DNA of 64,000 bases from the NCBI GenBank assembly GCA_001897155.1, contig MKSF01000008.1, positions 1-64,000 of the forward strand. Reading direction: 5' to 3'. The position numbers and the translations under genes were made by a program. The notes beneath the pieces were generated by a model. That model was not told where the DNA came from. It ran no database searches and worked only from the letters and a program-made list of their open reading frames with translations. Within the stretch, counting starts at the first letter, position 1, and each line of letters opens with the position of its first letter. The stretch is from Bacteroidetes bacterium 47-18 (GTDB lineage Bacteria > Bacteroidota > Bacteroidia > Chitinophagales > Chitinophagaceae). This document shows positions 1 to 8,976 of this stretch, in pieces.

Positions 1-66
1 ATTTTATTAGGGCTTCGACGGGGCTCAGCCTGACAGTTGAGGGATTTGTCACAGGGAGGGTGTCAT

Positions 67-176
67 TGTCACATTAAGCTTATCGGTGTCACATTGAGCC
101 TGTCGAAATGTGTGCTATGTGTATCAATAAACAACCCTGTCAATTTTCGACTTAGCTCAATATGACAGGGTTGTTT
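67..176. repeat. Composite palindromic REP/BIME-like element, copy 1
   Basis: Two stem-loops lie side by side. A small one at 90-112 has arms CACATT and AATGTG. A large one has perfect 14-bp arms at 129-142 and 163-176 (AAACAACCCTGTCA and its complement). A degenerate extra unit sits at 67-85 (compare 87-105). The same composite occurs in reverse orientation at 22987-23070. The element lies just past the 3' end of the minus-strand methyltransferase gene that stops at 232, so the large hairpin may also end that transcript. The repeat is seen directly; its class is inferred. Confidence 0.75.
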
Positions 177-231
177 ACTTTTTAGATAATCTCTTTTTAC
201 TCTTAATGGTCCGGTACGGGCACAACCGGGA

Positions 232-1626
232 TTATCCTATATCCATCCTGATGCGCCAGTGCTTGGGCAGGTAATTATTCATTCTTCCCGGCATCCATTT
301 TCCCCAGCCCAGGGGCAGCCCCTGATAGGTGGCCGTATGCCAGCCCTTTAGTCCCCTGTCTGTGGCCACAGGCTCCTTTTTCAGGAAAAGCAATGCTTCT
401 TCCCTGGTCAGCGCCACGGCCGGCAGGTCTTTCCGGAGATGAATGCTGAGCGCCAGCTCGTGAGACGGGATAACATCCCTGCCCGTTTCCTGTCCCAGCT
501 TCAGGCCGGCTTTCCTGATATATACCTTATCCCGGATCTGTTCAAAAAAATCGTAGTGGTGCGGAGGAAAGGCATATATCTCTTCCCGGATCAGCTCATA
601 ATGCCAGGCGCCGTCAATATACTGTTCCCAGGCCGTAGCAGGTATAAAAGGCTTCCTGGACGCGCGTTTCTTCCCGGGTTTCCTGCCTGCAGGGACAGCC
701 GCACCGTCATTTTTCTTAAAGACAGCGATAAAAAGGCCTTCACCTTTCAGCTTCCAGGGATAAAAATGATAGCCTTCTGCCCGGTGTGCGCTGCTGTATG
801 ATCTTACGATATTCCATTCGGGCGGAAAGGGTATGCTGACCGGTATTACGTCAAAATGCTCCGTTATCCAGTCACAGATGGCTTCATCCTCTTCCGGCGA
901 ATAAGAGCAGGTAGCATACACCAGGTAACCGTCCTGCTTCAGCGCAGCATAGCTGTCCGCGATGATGCGTTTTTGCCGCTCCGCGCACAATTTTACGTGC
1001 TGTACCGACCATTCGTCTATGGCAGCCTGGTCCTTGCGCCATAAGCCGGACCCGGTGCAGGGCGCGTCTATCAGCATGATATCAAACGTATTTTCCAGCG
1101 ACTTGCCTATCATCTCGGGATCATTCTGCAGTACCCAGGTATTGGCCTGTCCCCATCTGACCATATTTTCCACCAGGATCCCGGCCCGGCCCTGTATCAC
1201 TTCATTGGATACCAGGATATCATCAGCTGGCAAGAGGGATGCCAGCAGGGTGCTTTTCCCGCCGGGCGCGGCGCAGAGGTCCAGCACTTTGACAGGGCCG
1301 GTGCAGGCTTCCCTGATATAATCATACACATGGGCTACAAACATAGAAGAGGCTTCCTGGACGTAATAGGCACCCGCATGAAATAAAGGATCCAGTGTAA
1401 AGACCGGGCGCTCCGGGAGATAATAGCCGTATCCGCACCAGGGCACGCGTTCGTATGCCTGTTCCGGCTGGAAGGTCTTGTAAGGATTCAGGCGGATGCT
1501 GACGGGATATGCTTCCCGGTGCGCAGCCATTACAGCAGGATATTCGGAGCTGTCAATGCCGGCAAAGGGATTGTGCTCCTGTAACTGTAATATGGCGGCT
1601 ATGGTATCTATATACGTTTGTTCCAT
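232..1626 (-). CDS. RsmF-like 16S rRNA (cytosine-C5) methyltransferase
   Basis: A 464-residue NOL1/NOP2/Sun-family SAM-dependent RNA m5C methyltransferase. The SAM-binding motif I (LCAAPGGKS) is at about 117-125. The Pro-Cys motif IV (DAPCTGSG) carries Cys190, and the Thr-Cys motif VI (YATCSYSPEEDE) carries Cys240; in this family one Cys attacks the base and the other releases the product. The C-terminal ~160 residues after a Lys/Arg-rich linker resemble the extra RNA-binding domain of RsmF/YebU rather than RsmB, which suggests a 16S rRNA target, though the exact site is not predictable. It starts at an ATG (1626). It is 6 bp downstream of the acyltransferase gene and probably co-transcribed with it and comEC. 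Confidence 0.9.
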   Translation of the reverse strand: MEQTYIDTIAAILQLQEHNPFAGIDSSEYPAVMAAHREAYPVSIRLNPYKTFQPEQAYERVPWCGYGYYLPERPVFTLDPLFHAGAYYVQEASSMFVAHVYDYIREACTGPVKVLDLCAAPGGKSTLLASLLPADDILVSNEVIQGRAGILVENMVRWGQANTWVLQNDPEMIGKSLENTFDIMLIDAPCTGSGLWRKDQAAIDEWSVQHVKLCAERQKRIIADSYAALKQDGYLVYATCSYSPEEDEAICDWITEHFDVIPVSIPFPPEWNIVRSYSSAHRAEGYHFYPWKLKGEGLFIAVFKKNDGAAVPAGRKPGKKRASRKPFIPATAWEQYIDGAWHYELIREEIYAFPPHHYDFFEQIRDKVYIRKAGLKLGQETGRDVIPSHELALSIHLRKDLPAVALTREEALLFLKKEPVATDRGLKGWHTATYQGLPLGWGKWMPGRMNNYLPKHWRIRMDIG

Positions 1627-1632
1627 GCTTGG

Positions 1633-2514
1633 TTATAAATGCCGTACAACCGTTTCTGCCCCGGGTTGGTGCTTCCACCGCTTGTGCGTCCAGAGCCAGT
1701 TGTAAGGCTGTGATTGTATATCTTGCTGTAATTTCTGAAGGTAGGTCCGGGTGATCCATTCCGGTGGCATATGGCGGGCGTTGTCGGTCAGCAATTCCAG
1801 CCGTACGGTATAATAGCCGCGCTTTACCCGGTGAATGCCCGCATACACTACGGCGGCACCGGCCAGCATCGCCGCTTTTTCAGAGCCGCTGATAAAAGGC
1901 GCGGGCCTGTTCAGGAAGTGATACCAGTAGGCATCCTTTAGGTTTCCCGGGGACTGGTCAGCAATGAAGCCGATGATATGCTGCTGTCCGTTCAGAAGCC
2001 GGAGATGGGAGCGCATACGGTCGGCAGGTATCAGCATCGAGCCTGTCCGCCGACGTATCTTCAGCATGAGCCTGTCAAACGCCTTGTTATGAACGGGTAA
2101 ATAAATACCGGCGAACTGCTGGGGGCTGTTCAGGCTGGACGCAGCATTGGCCCATTCCCAGTTGAACCGGTGACCCAGCAAGGCATAAACATTCTTATGC
2201 TGCTCCGAGAGCCCGGCAAAAAGCTCCCAGTTGCCTGTAAACCTTTTCCGGAGCTCTTTTTCAGACATCGTAAGCAATTTTACCGTTTCCAGCCACTGGT
2301 CACAGAAAGCGCTGTAAAAAAGCCTGGCCGTATTTTTTATGGCTGCTTCCGGCTGCTCCGGGAATGCTGTCCTGAGATTCTCCAATACCACGCCTTTCCT
2401 GTAGCCCGCCACCCGGTACAGCAGGAAGCAGAGCAGGTCACTCAGCATATATAGCAATCTGAACGGTAATATCGCTATCAGGTAAGCGAATGCCAGTAGG
2501 AAATAATACATCAT
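1633..2514 (-). CDS. LpxL/HtrB-family lysophospholipid or lipid A acyltransferase
   Basis: A 293-residue inner-membrane acyltransferase of the lipid A late-acyltransferase family, which transfers fatty acyl groups to lipid A precursors or other membrane lipids. A hydrophobic N-terminus (about 3-35) is followed by the catalytic HX4E motif GHRFNWE (His115, Glu120) and the family motif ADQSP. I chose the ATG at 2514. The open frame extends to a TTG at 2565, but that would overlap comEC by 47 bp and add a non-hydrophobic head; with 2514 the gene begins 4 bp after the comEC stop, typical of an operon. A second, diverged member lies at 52752-53618. The substrate cannot be told from sequence. Confidence 0.88.
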   Translation of the reverse strand: MMYYFLLAFAYLIAILPFRLLYMLSDLLCFLLYRVAGYRKGVVLENLRTAFPEQPEAAIKNTARLFYSAFCDQWLETVKLLTMSEKELRKRFTGNWELFAGLSEQHKNVYALLGHRFNWEWANAASSLNSPQQFAGIYLPVHNKAFDRLMLKIRRRTGSMLIPADRMRSHLRLLNGQQHIIGFIADQSPGNLKDAYWYHFLNRPAPFISGSEKAAMLAGAAVVYAGIHRVKRGYYTVRLELLTDNARHMPPEWITRTYLQKLQQDIQSQPYNWLWTHKRWKHQPGAETVVRHL

Positions 2515-2518
2515 CTTA

Positions 2519-4549
2519 TTATTCGAGTACCAATGCGCCCTGTAGGACGACACTGTAGACGGCAAAGTTATAATTATTCAGAGCTTCTACCCATTTTTTT
2601 GATTTCCGGCGGGTAAAGCTGCCGTCAAGGACCACCAGCCGGGGATTGAACTGTGATGCCCACCGGTCGGGGTCGAAGGCCACGTGTTCCGGGATAATGA
2701 GGATATCAACAGCCTGGGGCCGGAGGTGTGTGGCGGTCAGTATCAGTGCCGTCCGGTCTTTCCAGCGGAAAAGCGTATTGGGTTCCAGCGGTAGCAGGGG
2801 ATGCTGCAGGGACCAGTGCAGGCCGGGTGCCAGCAGGAGGCGACCGGTAGCGGCATCTGCAGTATCCGGGGCATAAACATAGCCCTGGAAACCCTGCACT
2901 TTCTGGGTCAGCGAATACCCGTTGGAACGGTACACGACCAGCTTATCCTGGTCAGCCTGGCCGGCTGTTATGAAATACTGATCCAGCATCAGGATGCAGC
3001 TGCCTGCAATGCCTGCCAGCAGCATAGTTCGTGTTCTGCAGATGGACAGGTAACGGGCCCAGGACAGCAGCACGAAGGTCAATAATACCGCTGAAATGCT
3101 GTCTATGGCGAAATGCGATAAGGATCGGGGCGTAACATCAGCGAAAAAGAACACCAGCTTATTGAATAGCGTGGTAATGCCTGTAAGCAGGTTGCCCAGC
3201 CAGGCCATCTCTGTCCAGTAGCCTGCAGCCATGATCACCAGTCCGCCGGCCATCAGGATAAAGCTGTATATGCCGGCCGGCAGGTTCACCAATACGACCC
3301 ATAAAGGAAACTGGTGGAAATAATAGATAACGGCAGGTGTGACCCACACCTGTACGGCTATGCTTAATGCTATCCCTTCCCAAAGGCTGCGTAATACCCT
3401 GTTCCGGAAAAATATAAGGTTACGTATGGGCTGGTAAAAAGTAAAGATGGACAGCATGCACAGGAAAGATAATTGCATGCCCAGGTTGAATAGCCAGTAG
3501 GGTTGCAGTAACAGCATCAGGAACGCTGTTGCTGCAAGGGAATTAAGCGGTGCTTCTTCCTTTTCGGTAAACAGGGCTATCGAGGTCAGGCTGAACATAA
3601 TACCGGCTCTCACGGCAGACGGTGGAGAATTGGTCAGCAGTATATAGGTCCACACCAGGACAAGCGCCGTGACATACTTGATCCATTTGTACCGGGGATG
3701 CTTTAGCCATCGCAACAGGAAGAGCACCATGAACAGGAAGACCTGTATATGCATGCCTGAGATGGAAATGATGTGAACGATCCCGGTAGCGGCATAGGCC
3801 TTCCATATATCATCGTGTAGCAGGGCCCGTTCATTGAGCAGCATAGCGAGCACCACGGACTGTGTAGTGTGATCCTTTATGTTGCTACGGAGGATGTCTG
3901 TCAGGTGTGTTCTCCATCGAAGGAGCGCGGGGAGTTGCTGGTCCGTTTCTGTCTTCAGGATATCCTTATACGCATAAAAGCCCTGGAAATAGAGCTGCTG
4001 GTAAGCCGCATACCGTGCAAAGTCAAAGGCATGGGGATTCCCGCTGTTCTGAATGCGCACCAGTTGCTGGGGCAGGGTAACGGTGGTCCCGGCCCGGAGC
4101 AGGGGGATGCTGTCGTGCTTATACAGGTAAATGTTCACCTTCCCGCTTGCGGTGTACAGCGAATCTCCCTTATAATAGCCGGTTACCCGGCAGGGAAGGA
4201 GATAGGTCTTCTGCTTTTCTGCCGGGTCGTCTTCCAGCCTTACCCTGATCCTGTCAGCCTGTGCCAGGTGATGCCCTATAAAGCGGGGATCCTGCCAGGC
4301 ATCCCGATAAGCTGTGATGCTATACCCTATGCAGCAGCAGCCGGTCAGCAGGAAAGCAGTTCTGAAATAATAGACCGATGGGGAAAGCGCCCTGTAAAAA
4401 GCAGCCAGGCAGGCGCCAAGGAATGCTACTGCGCATAATATATGCACCCATTCCTGTCGCGGAGGCGTACGGCAGGTGTAAAGCAGGATACCGGTAATAT
4501 AGCTTACCAGTATGGGTATGGCGGGAAGGGTAGGCTTCAATAAAACCAT
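2519..4549 (-). CDS. comEC: ComEC/Rec2-family DNA uptake channel protein
   Basis: A 676-residue polytopic membrane protein. It has N-terminal membrane segments, a soluble OB-like DUF4131 region (about 90-200), and then the Competence domain with the signature SISGMHI (about 262-269) and a long series of membrane helices. ComEC carries single-stranded DNA across the inner membrane during transformation. The C-terminal ~140 residues show no metallo-beta-lactamase HxHxDH motif, so this is a form without the nuclease domain found in Bacillus ComEC. It begins a minus-strand unit with the acyltransferase and the rRNA methyltransferase. I am confident of the family; actual competence is not shown. 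Confidence 0.88.
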   Translation of the reverse strand: MVLLKPTLPAIPILVSYITGILLYTCRTPPRQEWVHILCAVAFLGACLAAFYRALSPSVYYFRTAFLLTGCCCIGYSITAYRDAWQDPRFIGHHLAQADRIRVRLEDDPAEKQKTYLLPCRVTGYYKGDSLYTASGKVNIYLYKHDSIPLLRAGTTVTLPQQLVRIQNSGNPHAFDFARYAAYQQLYFQGFYAYKDILKTETDQQLPALLRWRTHLTDILRSNIKDHTTQSVVLAMLLNERALLHDDIWKAYAATGIVHIISISGMHIQVFLFMVLFLLRWLKHPRYKWIKYVTALVLVWTYILLTNSPPSAVRAGIMFSLTSIALFTEKEEAPLNSLAATAFLMLLLQPYWLFNLGMQLSFLCMLSIFTFYQPIRNLIFFRNRVLRSLWEGIALSIAVQVWVTPAVIYYFHQFPLWVVLVNLPAGIYSFILMAGGLVIMAAGYWTEMAWLGNLLTGITTLFNKLVFFFADVTPRSLSHFAIDSISAVLLTFVLLSWARYLSICRTRTMLLAGIAGSCILMLDQYFITAGQADQDKLVVYRSNGYSLTQKVQGFQGYVYAPDTADAATGRLLLAPGLHWSLQHPLLPLEPNTLFRWKDRTALILTATHLRPQAVDILIIPEHVAFDPDRWASQFNPRLVVLDGSFTRRKSKKWVEALNNYNFAVYSVVLQGALVLE

Positions 4550-4616
4550 AGACTAAATTTTTAAGGACTTAGCTGGAATGTATTGCGTGGCCTAAATATA
4601 GGAAAATTTTAAAATA

Positions 4617-7211
4617 TTATTTCAGGAGCTTTTGCACCTGCAGCCACCTGGCCGGTCGCCTGGATGCCTTTACCTCCTTCAATATGCCGGTAATATTGCT
4701 GTAAACCAATTGCTTAAAAGAGACAATATCGTCCGGTAGCTGCTGCCCGTACTTGTAAGCATGATAGCTTGCCAATACCGCTGATGACCGGCTCGCATAC
4801 TGCTGGTCGGCTGCCTCAAACAGCATCTTATCTGTTTTATGGGACTGGTCTGTGAACAGCAGGTTGATCCAACGCTGGAGCTTATAGCCTGTTACAACGG
4901 CCTTGCTCCCTGTCGCGTTTTTCAGACGGTTTTTCAGCAGCAGGTATACCAGGTAAGGCAGGCTGAAGACGATCAGTATCAGCAGGCCTAATGCTGACAG
5001 TATCCATACGATGGTATTTTTGATCTTCCGGAGCTGCTGGTCTGCTTCGGACAGCGGCGGCGCTGACTTGTCCTGTTTGACCATCAGGTGTACCTCATCC
5101 ACGGGCAAGGGTTCCGGCAGTTGCTTTTGAATACTGTGCCTATCTGCCTGCGCTATCTTTTCAAACACGCGTGCATAGGATACGATGGTGGCGCTGTCTC
5201 CCGGTATGATATGGCTGATCGGGAGCGAGGCCGTGTCTTTTCTTACCGTGGCTATGGAAAGATCTACGGTCACTTTCATAGGGTCTACTGCCATAGGCTT
5301 GTCCATGATGACCAGGGAAGTGATCTGGAATACGCCTTTCTTAAGCAGGGTATCCACTTCCGTAAATGTGCCGAAAGAGGCGAAGGTGGCCTTTGCCGGC
5401 TGCAGCGGCGGGGTGCCGTCCGTCTGGTTGCTTTCCCTGGCATCTTCGTTGTCGATGGTGGTGTCAAAATCTATCCAGCCTATTCCGGGGAAGTACACCT
5501 GTACCCAGGCGTGCGCCTGGTCGGCATAATACCAGTACCAGCCCCTGTTCTTATCCGAGGAGCGGTCTTCGGTCAGGAAGCCTCCCACCACGCGGGACGG
5601 GATACCCAGGGACCGGAGCATGTATAGGGTGGCGGTGGCATAATAGGCGCAGTAGCCTTTCCGGCTTTCAAAGAGGAAATACGCCAGCTTGGAGCTTCCG
5701 GGCAGGTCCGGCTCGCCCGGGTTATCCGTGTACCGGAACAGCTTTTTGCCTTTTGCATCCCGCTCCAGGAAGAAATCCCTGATGGCGATGACCTTATCTA
5801 TATTGCTTTTTTTATGCGCCGTAACGGCGTGGGCCAGGGAGTCCACCCTCCGGAAAACATCGGATTCCGGCATATCCGTATAATACCGCATAAAAGCGGT
5901 ATCAACGCCTGAATAATCGGTATAGCTTTGCAGCTTCTTCGTCCTGATGGTCTGGAATGTCCTGATGATGGGATCATCCACGTTATATACGAAATAAGCG
6001 CTGTTCAGGTCCGACGAGAGGCTTTTGCCCCTGTAAGCGTTCGTATATTCGGTCCGGAAGGACGGCTCTACCGCTATCGGCTGTACAAAGAAAGCGGTGG
6101 CGGGCCCTACGAAAAAGCCGGGTGTCAGGTTCTTATTATATATCTCAAAGGCCACTTCCGATTTATAGGCATCCTTCCTGCCATATGCCAGCACGGAGGT
6201 ATCCTGCAGGATATGATACATCGGTATGCGGGATACATCCGGGCTGAAATAATCTTTATCCGGCGTAACGGAATCCCGTTCGAAGGTTTCCGTGCGGGCA
6301 TCGTAACGGGTGTAATAGAAGCTTACCAGGTACAGGGGATTCGGCGTGGTCCTGTCATCAAAGAAGTTATCAATATGCGCGGTAAACATCAGGACATTCT
6401 CTTTCTGGTTACTGCCTGCCATAGACAGCTTGTCGTTCAGGCTGTAGCCTCCTTCCCGCCCGTTGGTACCCTGCTCCTTTTTCAGCATATTGTGCGTTTT
6501 CCCGTCCCCGTCGCTGACGGCCAGTTGAATAAACCGCTGCTCAAAATTGAGGAAGCTGTTTTTGGAAGTGAACAGGAACAGCAGGAAGATCAGACCGCTC
6601 AGCAGGACGCTTCTTTTGGCAAGCGCTGTCCAGAACTGCCGGGGTGTGGTGTCCAGGTGATTGATGAATTCGGAAAAATAGATAGCGATAACGGCATAAA
6701 AGAATATAGGCGCCAGTCCTTTCAGCAATAAAAGCCATACCTCGTTATGCGTATGTTGCTGCAGCCATACCTCGTCTTCTCCCAGGTGGAATACATACAG
6801 CAGCATAAAGAGAACGGATAAGATGATACCGGCTTTCCTGACCCTCAGGATAGCCCAGCCGGTAAGCCAGCCGGCCGTGAACAGGACTGCGAAGACTGCG
6901 AACTGCACGGTCATGAAAAAGGTGTCAAACTCTCCTATGGCAGTGGCGTCTATGCCTTTATACAGGAAATAAAGCCCGGCTGCCAGTATAAGGAAAGTAG
7001 GAATGAACCGGAATCCCAGGGCGTAAAAGAGCACGGCACCGATGCATCCTACGGCAAAATAGCCGGTTTGCCGGACCAGGTCGGTGGTGGGGATCTCAAA
7101 CGAAACGTTCCAGTACTGCAGCAGGTGATACAGTACCGCTACGGTGGGCAGCACTATGAACAGGATCTTTGCCAGCACTTTATGAATGGAATGACCGGGG
7201 TAGGTTCGCAT
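4617..7211 (-). CDS. Transglutaminase-like membrane protein
   Basis: An 864-residue protein. Five to six membrane helices occupy residues 12-215. A periplasmic region is followed by a transglutaminase-like core with Cys521 (KGYCAYYA), His567 (HAWVQVYF) and Asp583 (GWIDFDTT), a plausible Cys-His-Asp triad. Another membrane helix near 735-762 precedes a cytoplasmic tail of ~100 residues. The layout recalls bacterial TgpA-type proteins, which act on envelope proteins or peptides; its substrate is unknown. A strong promoter match (7216-7247) ends 4 bp before the ATG at 7211, so the mRNA may be leaderless. It stands apart from comEC (67-bp gap) and diverges from the LUD gene. Confidence 0.82.
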   Translation of the reverse strand: MRTYPGHSIHKVLAKILFIVLPTVAVLYHLLQYWNVSFEIPTTDLVRQTGYFAVGCIGAVLFYALGFRFIPTFLILAAGLYFLYKGIDATAIGEFDTFFMTVQFAVFAVLFTAGWLTGWAILRVRKAGIILSVLFMLLYVFHLGEDEVWLQQHTHNEVWLLLLKGLAPIFFYAVIAIYFSEFINHLDTTPRQFWTALAKRSVLLSGLIFLLFLFTSKNSFLNFEQRFIQLAVSDGDGKTHNMLKKEQGTNGREGGYSLNDKLSMAGSNQKENVLMFTAHIDNFFDDRTTPNPLYLVSFYYTRYDARTETFERDSVTPDKDYFSPDVSRIPMYHILQDTSVLAYGRKDAYKSEVAFEIYNKNLTPGFFVGPATAFFVQPIAVEPSFRTEYTNAYRGKSLSSDLNSAYFVYNVDDPIIRTFQTIRTKKLQSYTDYSGVDTAFMRYYTDMPESDVFRRVDSLAHAVTAHKKSNIDKVIAIRDFFLERDAKGKKLFRYTDNPGEPDLPGSSKLAYFLFESRKGYCAYYATATLYMLRSLGIPSRVVGGFLTEDRSSDKNRGWYWYYADQAHAWVQVYFPGIGWIDFDTTIDNEDARESNQTDGTPPLQPAKATFASFGTFTEVDTLLKKGVFQITSLVIMDKPMAVDPMKVTVDLSIATVRKDTASLPISHIIPGDSATIVSYARVFEKIAQADRHSIQKQLPEPLPVDEVHLMVKQDKSAPPLSEADQQLRKIKNTIVWILSALGLLILIVFSLPYLVYLLLKNRLKNATGSKAVVTGYKLQRWINLLFTDQSHKTDKMLFEAADQQYASRSSAVLASYHAYKYGQQLPDDIVSFKQLVYSNITGILKEVKASRRPARWLQVQKLLK

Positions 7212-7215
7212 ATCA

Positions 7216-7247
7216 CAAATTTAAGGTATGTATAACCTAATATCAAA
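7216..7247 (-). promoter_or_regulatory. Bacteroidota sigma-A promoter of the transglutaminase gene
   Basis: Read on the minus strand, TTTG (7247-7244), a 20-bp spacer and TAAATTTG (7223-7216) match the Bacteroidota -33/-7 consensus (TTTG, 19-21 bp, TAnnTTTG). The -7 box ends only 4 bp before the ATG at 7211, so transcription would start at or next to the start codon. Confidence 0.6.
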
Positions 7248-7298
7248 TCTGCCCCAATTACTTTTTAAGTATCTTTGCGGAGAGATCGCCGCTGAATT

Positions 7299-7961
7299 AT
7301 GTCTACCTTCAAAACATCCTCTTCCAAAGAGAGCATCCTTAAAAAGATAAGAACCGCCTTACAGGAATATAAGGCGGAGATGCCATACCCGGATATGGGC
7401 AAGGTGGATTATGAGAAAGTGTACGCTCCCCCGGCGTACGAGGACCTGGCAACTGCTTTCGCGGAAGCGTTCGGGAAGGCCGGGGGGAAATTTGTCTTCT
7501 GCGCCAATACCCGGGAATTCATTCAGAACCTGGATACACTGGCTTCTGCCCATAGCTGGACACAGGTGGCCTGCTCCCATAAGGATCTTTTTACTTTCCT
7601 GGTCAATAACCGGGTAGGATACGTACGGGATATGGATCCCCACCAGGATAACTATGACGCCTGCATTACCGATTGCGAGGTGGCTGTTGCCCGTACCGGC
7701 AGCTTTATCTTCAGCTCGCGGCAGAATTACGGCCGTACGGCCCCGGTGTATTATCCCGTTCATATAGTGGTGCTGCAGCCGCACCAGGTGGTAAAGGATA
7801 TCAGCGACGGGCTGAAGCTGATGCGGCAGAAGTACCAGCAATCCTTACCTTCTATGATCAACCTGAATACAGGACCGAGCAGAACTGCCGATATTGAAAA
7901 AACATTGGTGACCGGTGTGCATGGTCCTAAAGAAATATACTGTTTCTGGCTAGAAAGCTAG
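7299..7961 (+). CDS. LUD-domain protein (LutC/YkgG type)
   Basis: A 220-residue protein of the LUD family, found in lactate-utilisation proteins LutB/LutC. It shows the usual layout: a helical N-terminus starting STFKTSSSKESILKKIRTAL, then a central region with DCEVAVARTGSFIFSS and a C-terminal VVLQPHQVVKDI strand. LutC normally works with LutA and LutB in oxidising L-lactate to pyruvate, but neither partner is next to it, so the assignment stays at family level. A -7-like box TATCTTTG is at 7270-7277, ahead of the ATG at 7299. The 3' end overlaps the convergent ribF gene by 35 bp. Confidence 0.8.
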   Translation: MSTFKTSSSKESILKKIRTALQEYKAEMPYPDMGKVDYEKVYAPPAYEDLATAFAEAFGKAGGKFVFCANTREFIQNLDTLASAHSWTQVACSHKDLFTFLVNNRVGYVRDMDPHQDNYDACITDCEVAVARTGSFIFSSRQNYGRTAPVYYPVHIVVLQPHQVVKDISDGLKLMRQKYQQSLPSMINLNTGPSRTADIEKTLVTGVHGPKEIYCFWLES

Positions 7962-8889
7962 CCGTATCTATGCCGGCTAAAAGCTGCCGTGCGTGCGCCT
8001 CGTCTTTTTTGAGCTGTGCGGTGAGCGCGTCCAGGCTGTTGAACTTCTCCTCCGGGCGCATATGCTCTATAAAATAGACCGTCAGGTTCCTGCCGTAAAT
8101 ATTTTCTTCAAAGTCAAAAATATGCACTTCGCAGGAGAGCTGTTGTTCGCTGCTTACAGTGGGGTTGGTGCCGATGTTCAGCATACCCTTATAGGCCTGC
8201 TCGTCATATTCCACCATCACGGCATATACCCCCTGGGCCGGTATGAGCACATCCGTATTATTAATGCTTAAATTGGCGGTGGGATAGCCTATGGTGCGTC
8301 CCAGCTGCCTGCCCTGCACAACATGGCCGGTAAGGGTATAATACCGTTCCAGCATATCGCCAGCTTCCCTTACCTGCCCGCGGCCGAGCGCGTGCCGTAT
8401 CTTGGTAGAGCTGACGGCGGCATCATCGATCAGCTGGGGAGCGATCTCTTCCACCACCACATCCCGGAGCACCTTTTTCAGCAGGTGGATATCGCCCTCC
8501 CTGCTATGTCCGAATTTGTGGTCATAACCAATAACGATTTTCCTGGGGTTGAAATACTTTATCAGGAAATCCTGGATATAGGCTTCCGCGTGCTGCATGG
8601 AAAAGTCACGGGAAAAGGGCACCACCACGATGTGGTCTATGCCCTCGTCAATGATCAGCTTATACTTCTCTTCGGGTGTGCACAGCAATCCCAGCGATAC
8701 CTCGGGGTTGATGACCTTTCTCGGATGGGGGTCGAAGGTGATGAGTACGCTTTCCCCGTTGATGGCTTTGGCCGCCCTGGAAAGCTCCTTCAATATCTTT
8801 TTATGGCCGTGATGTACGCCGTCAAAGGAACCGATCGTGATGACGGCATTCCTGAATTCCGGCAGTACATCTGTAAAATGAAATACCAT
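7927..8889 (-). CDS. ribF: Bifunctional riboflavin kinase / FAD synthetase
   Basis: A 320-residue RibF. It phosphorylates riboflavin to FMN and adenylates FMN to FAD in the cytoplasm. The N-terminal nucleotidyltransferase half carries GSFDGVHHGH (about 20-29); the C-terminal flavokinase half carries the GRTIGYPTAN motif, and the length is normal for the family. I chose the ATG at 8889 (MVFHFTDVLP); the frame runs on to a TTG at 8937 but those 16 residues match nothing in the family. No FMN riboswitch precedes it. The C-terminus runs 35 bp into the convergent LUD gene. Confidence 0.95.
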   Translation of the reverse strand: MVFHFTDVLPEFRNAVITIGSFDGVHHGHKKILKELSRAAKAINGESVLITFDPHPRKVINPEVSLGLLCTPEEKYKLIIDEGIDHIVVVPFSRDFSMQHAEAYIQDFLIKYFNPRKIVIGYDHKFGHSREGDIHLLKKVLRDVVVEEIAPQLIDDAAVSSTKIRHALGRGQVREAGDMLERYYTLTGHVVQGRQLGRTIGYPTANLSINNTDVLIPAQGVYAVMVEYDEQAYKGMLNIGTNPTVSSEQQLSCEVHIFDFEENIYGRNLTVYFIEHMRPEEKFNSLDALTAQLKKDEAHARQLLAGIDTASFLARNSIFL

Positions 8890-8976
8890 GGCTACGCTGT
8901 GTTGGCTGGTTATTGATTGCTTATCAAATCGTAGCAAAGATATTATTTATATGGTTAGGAAGAGGGTAATCTACTA

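Noticed and set aside
8890-8976. FMN riboswitch upstream of ribF
   Set aside because: The 87-bp gap holds no RFN-like conserved bases; also too short.
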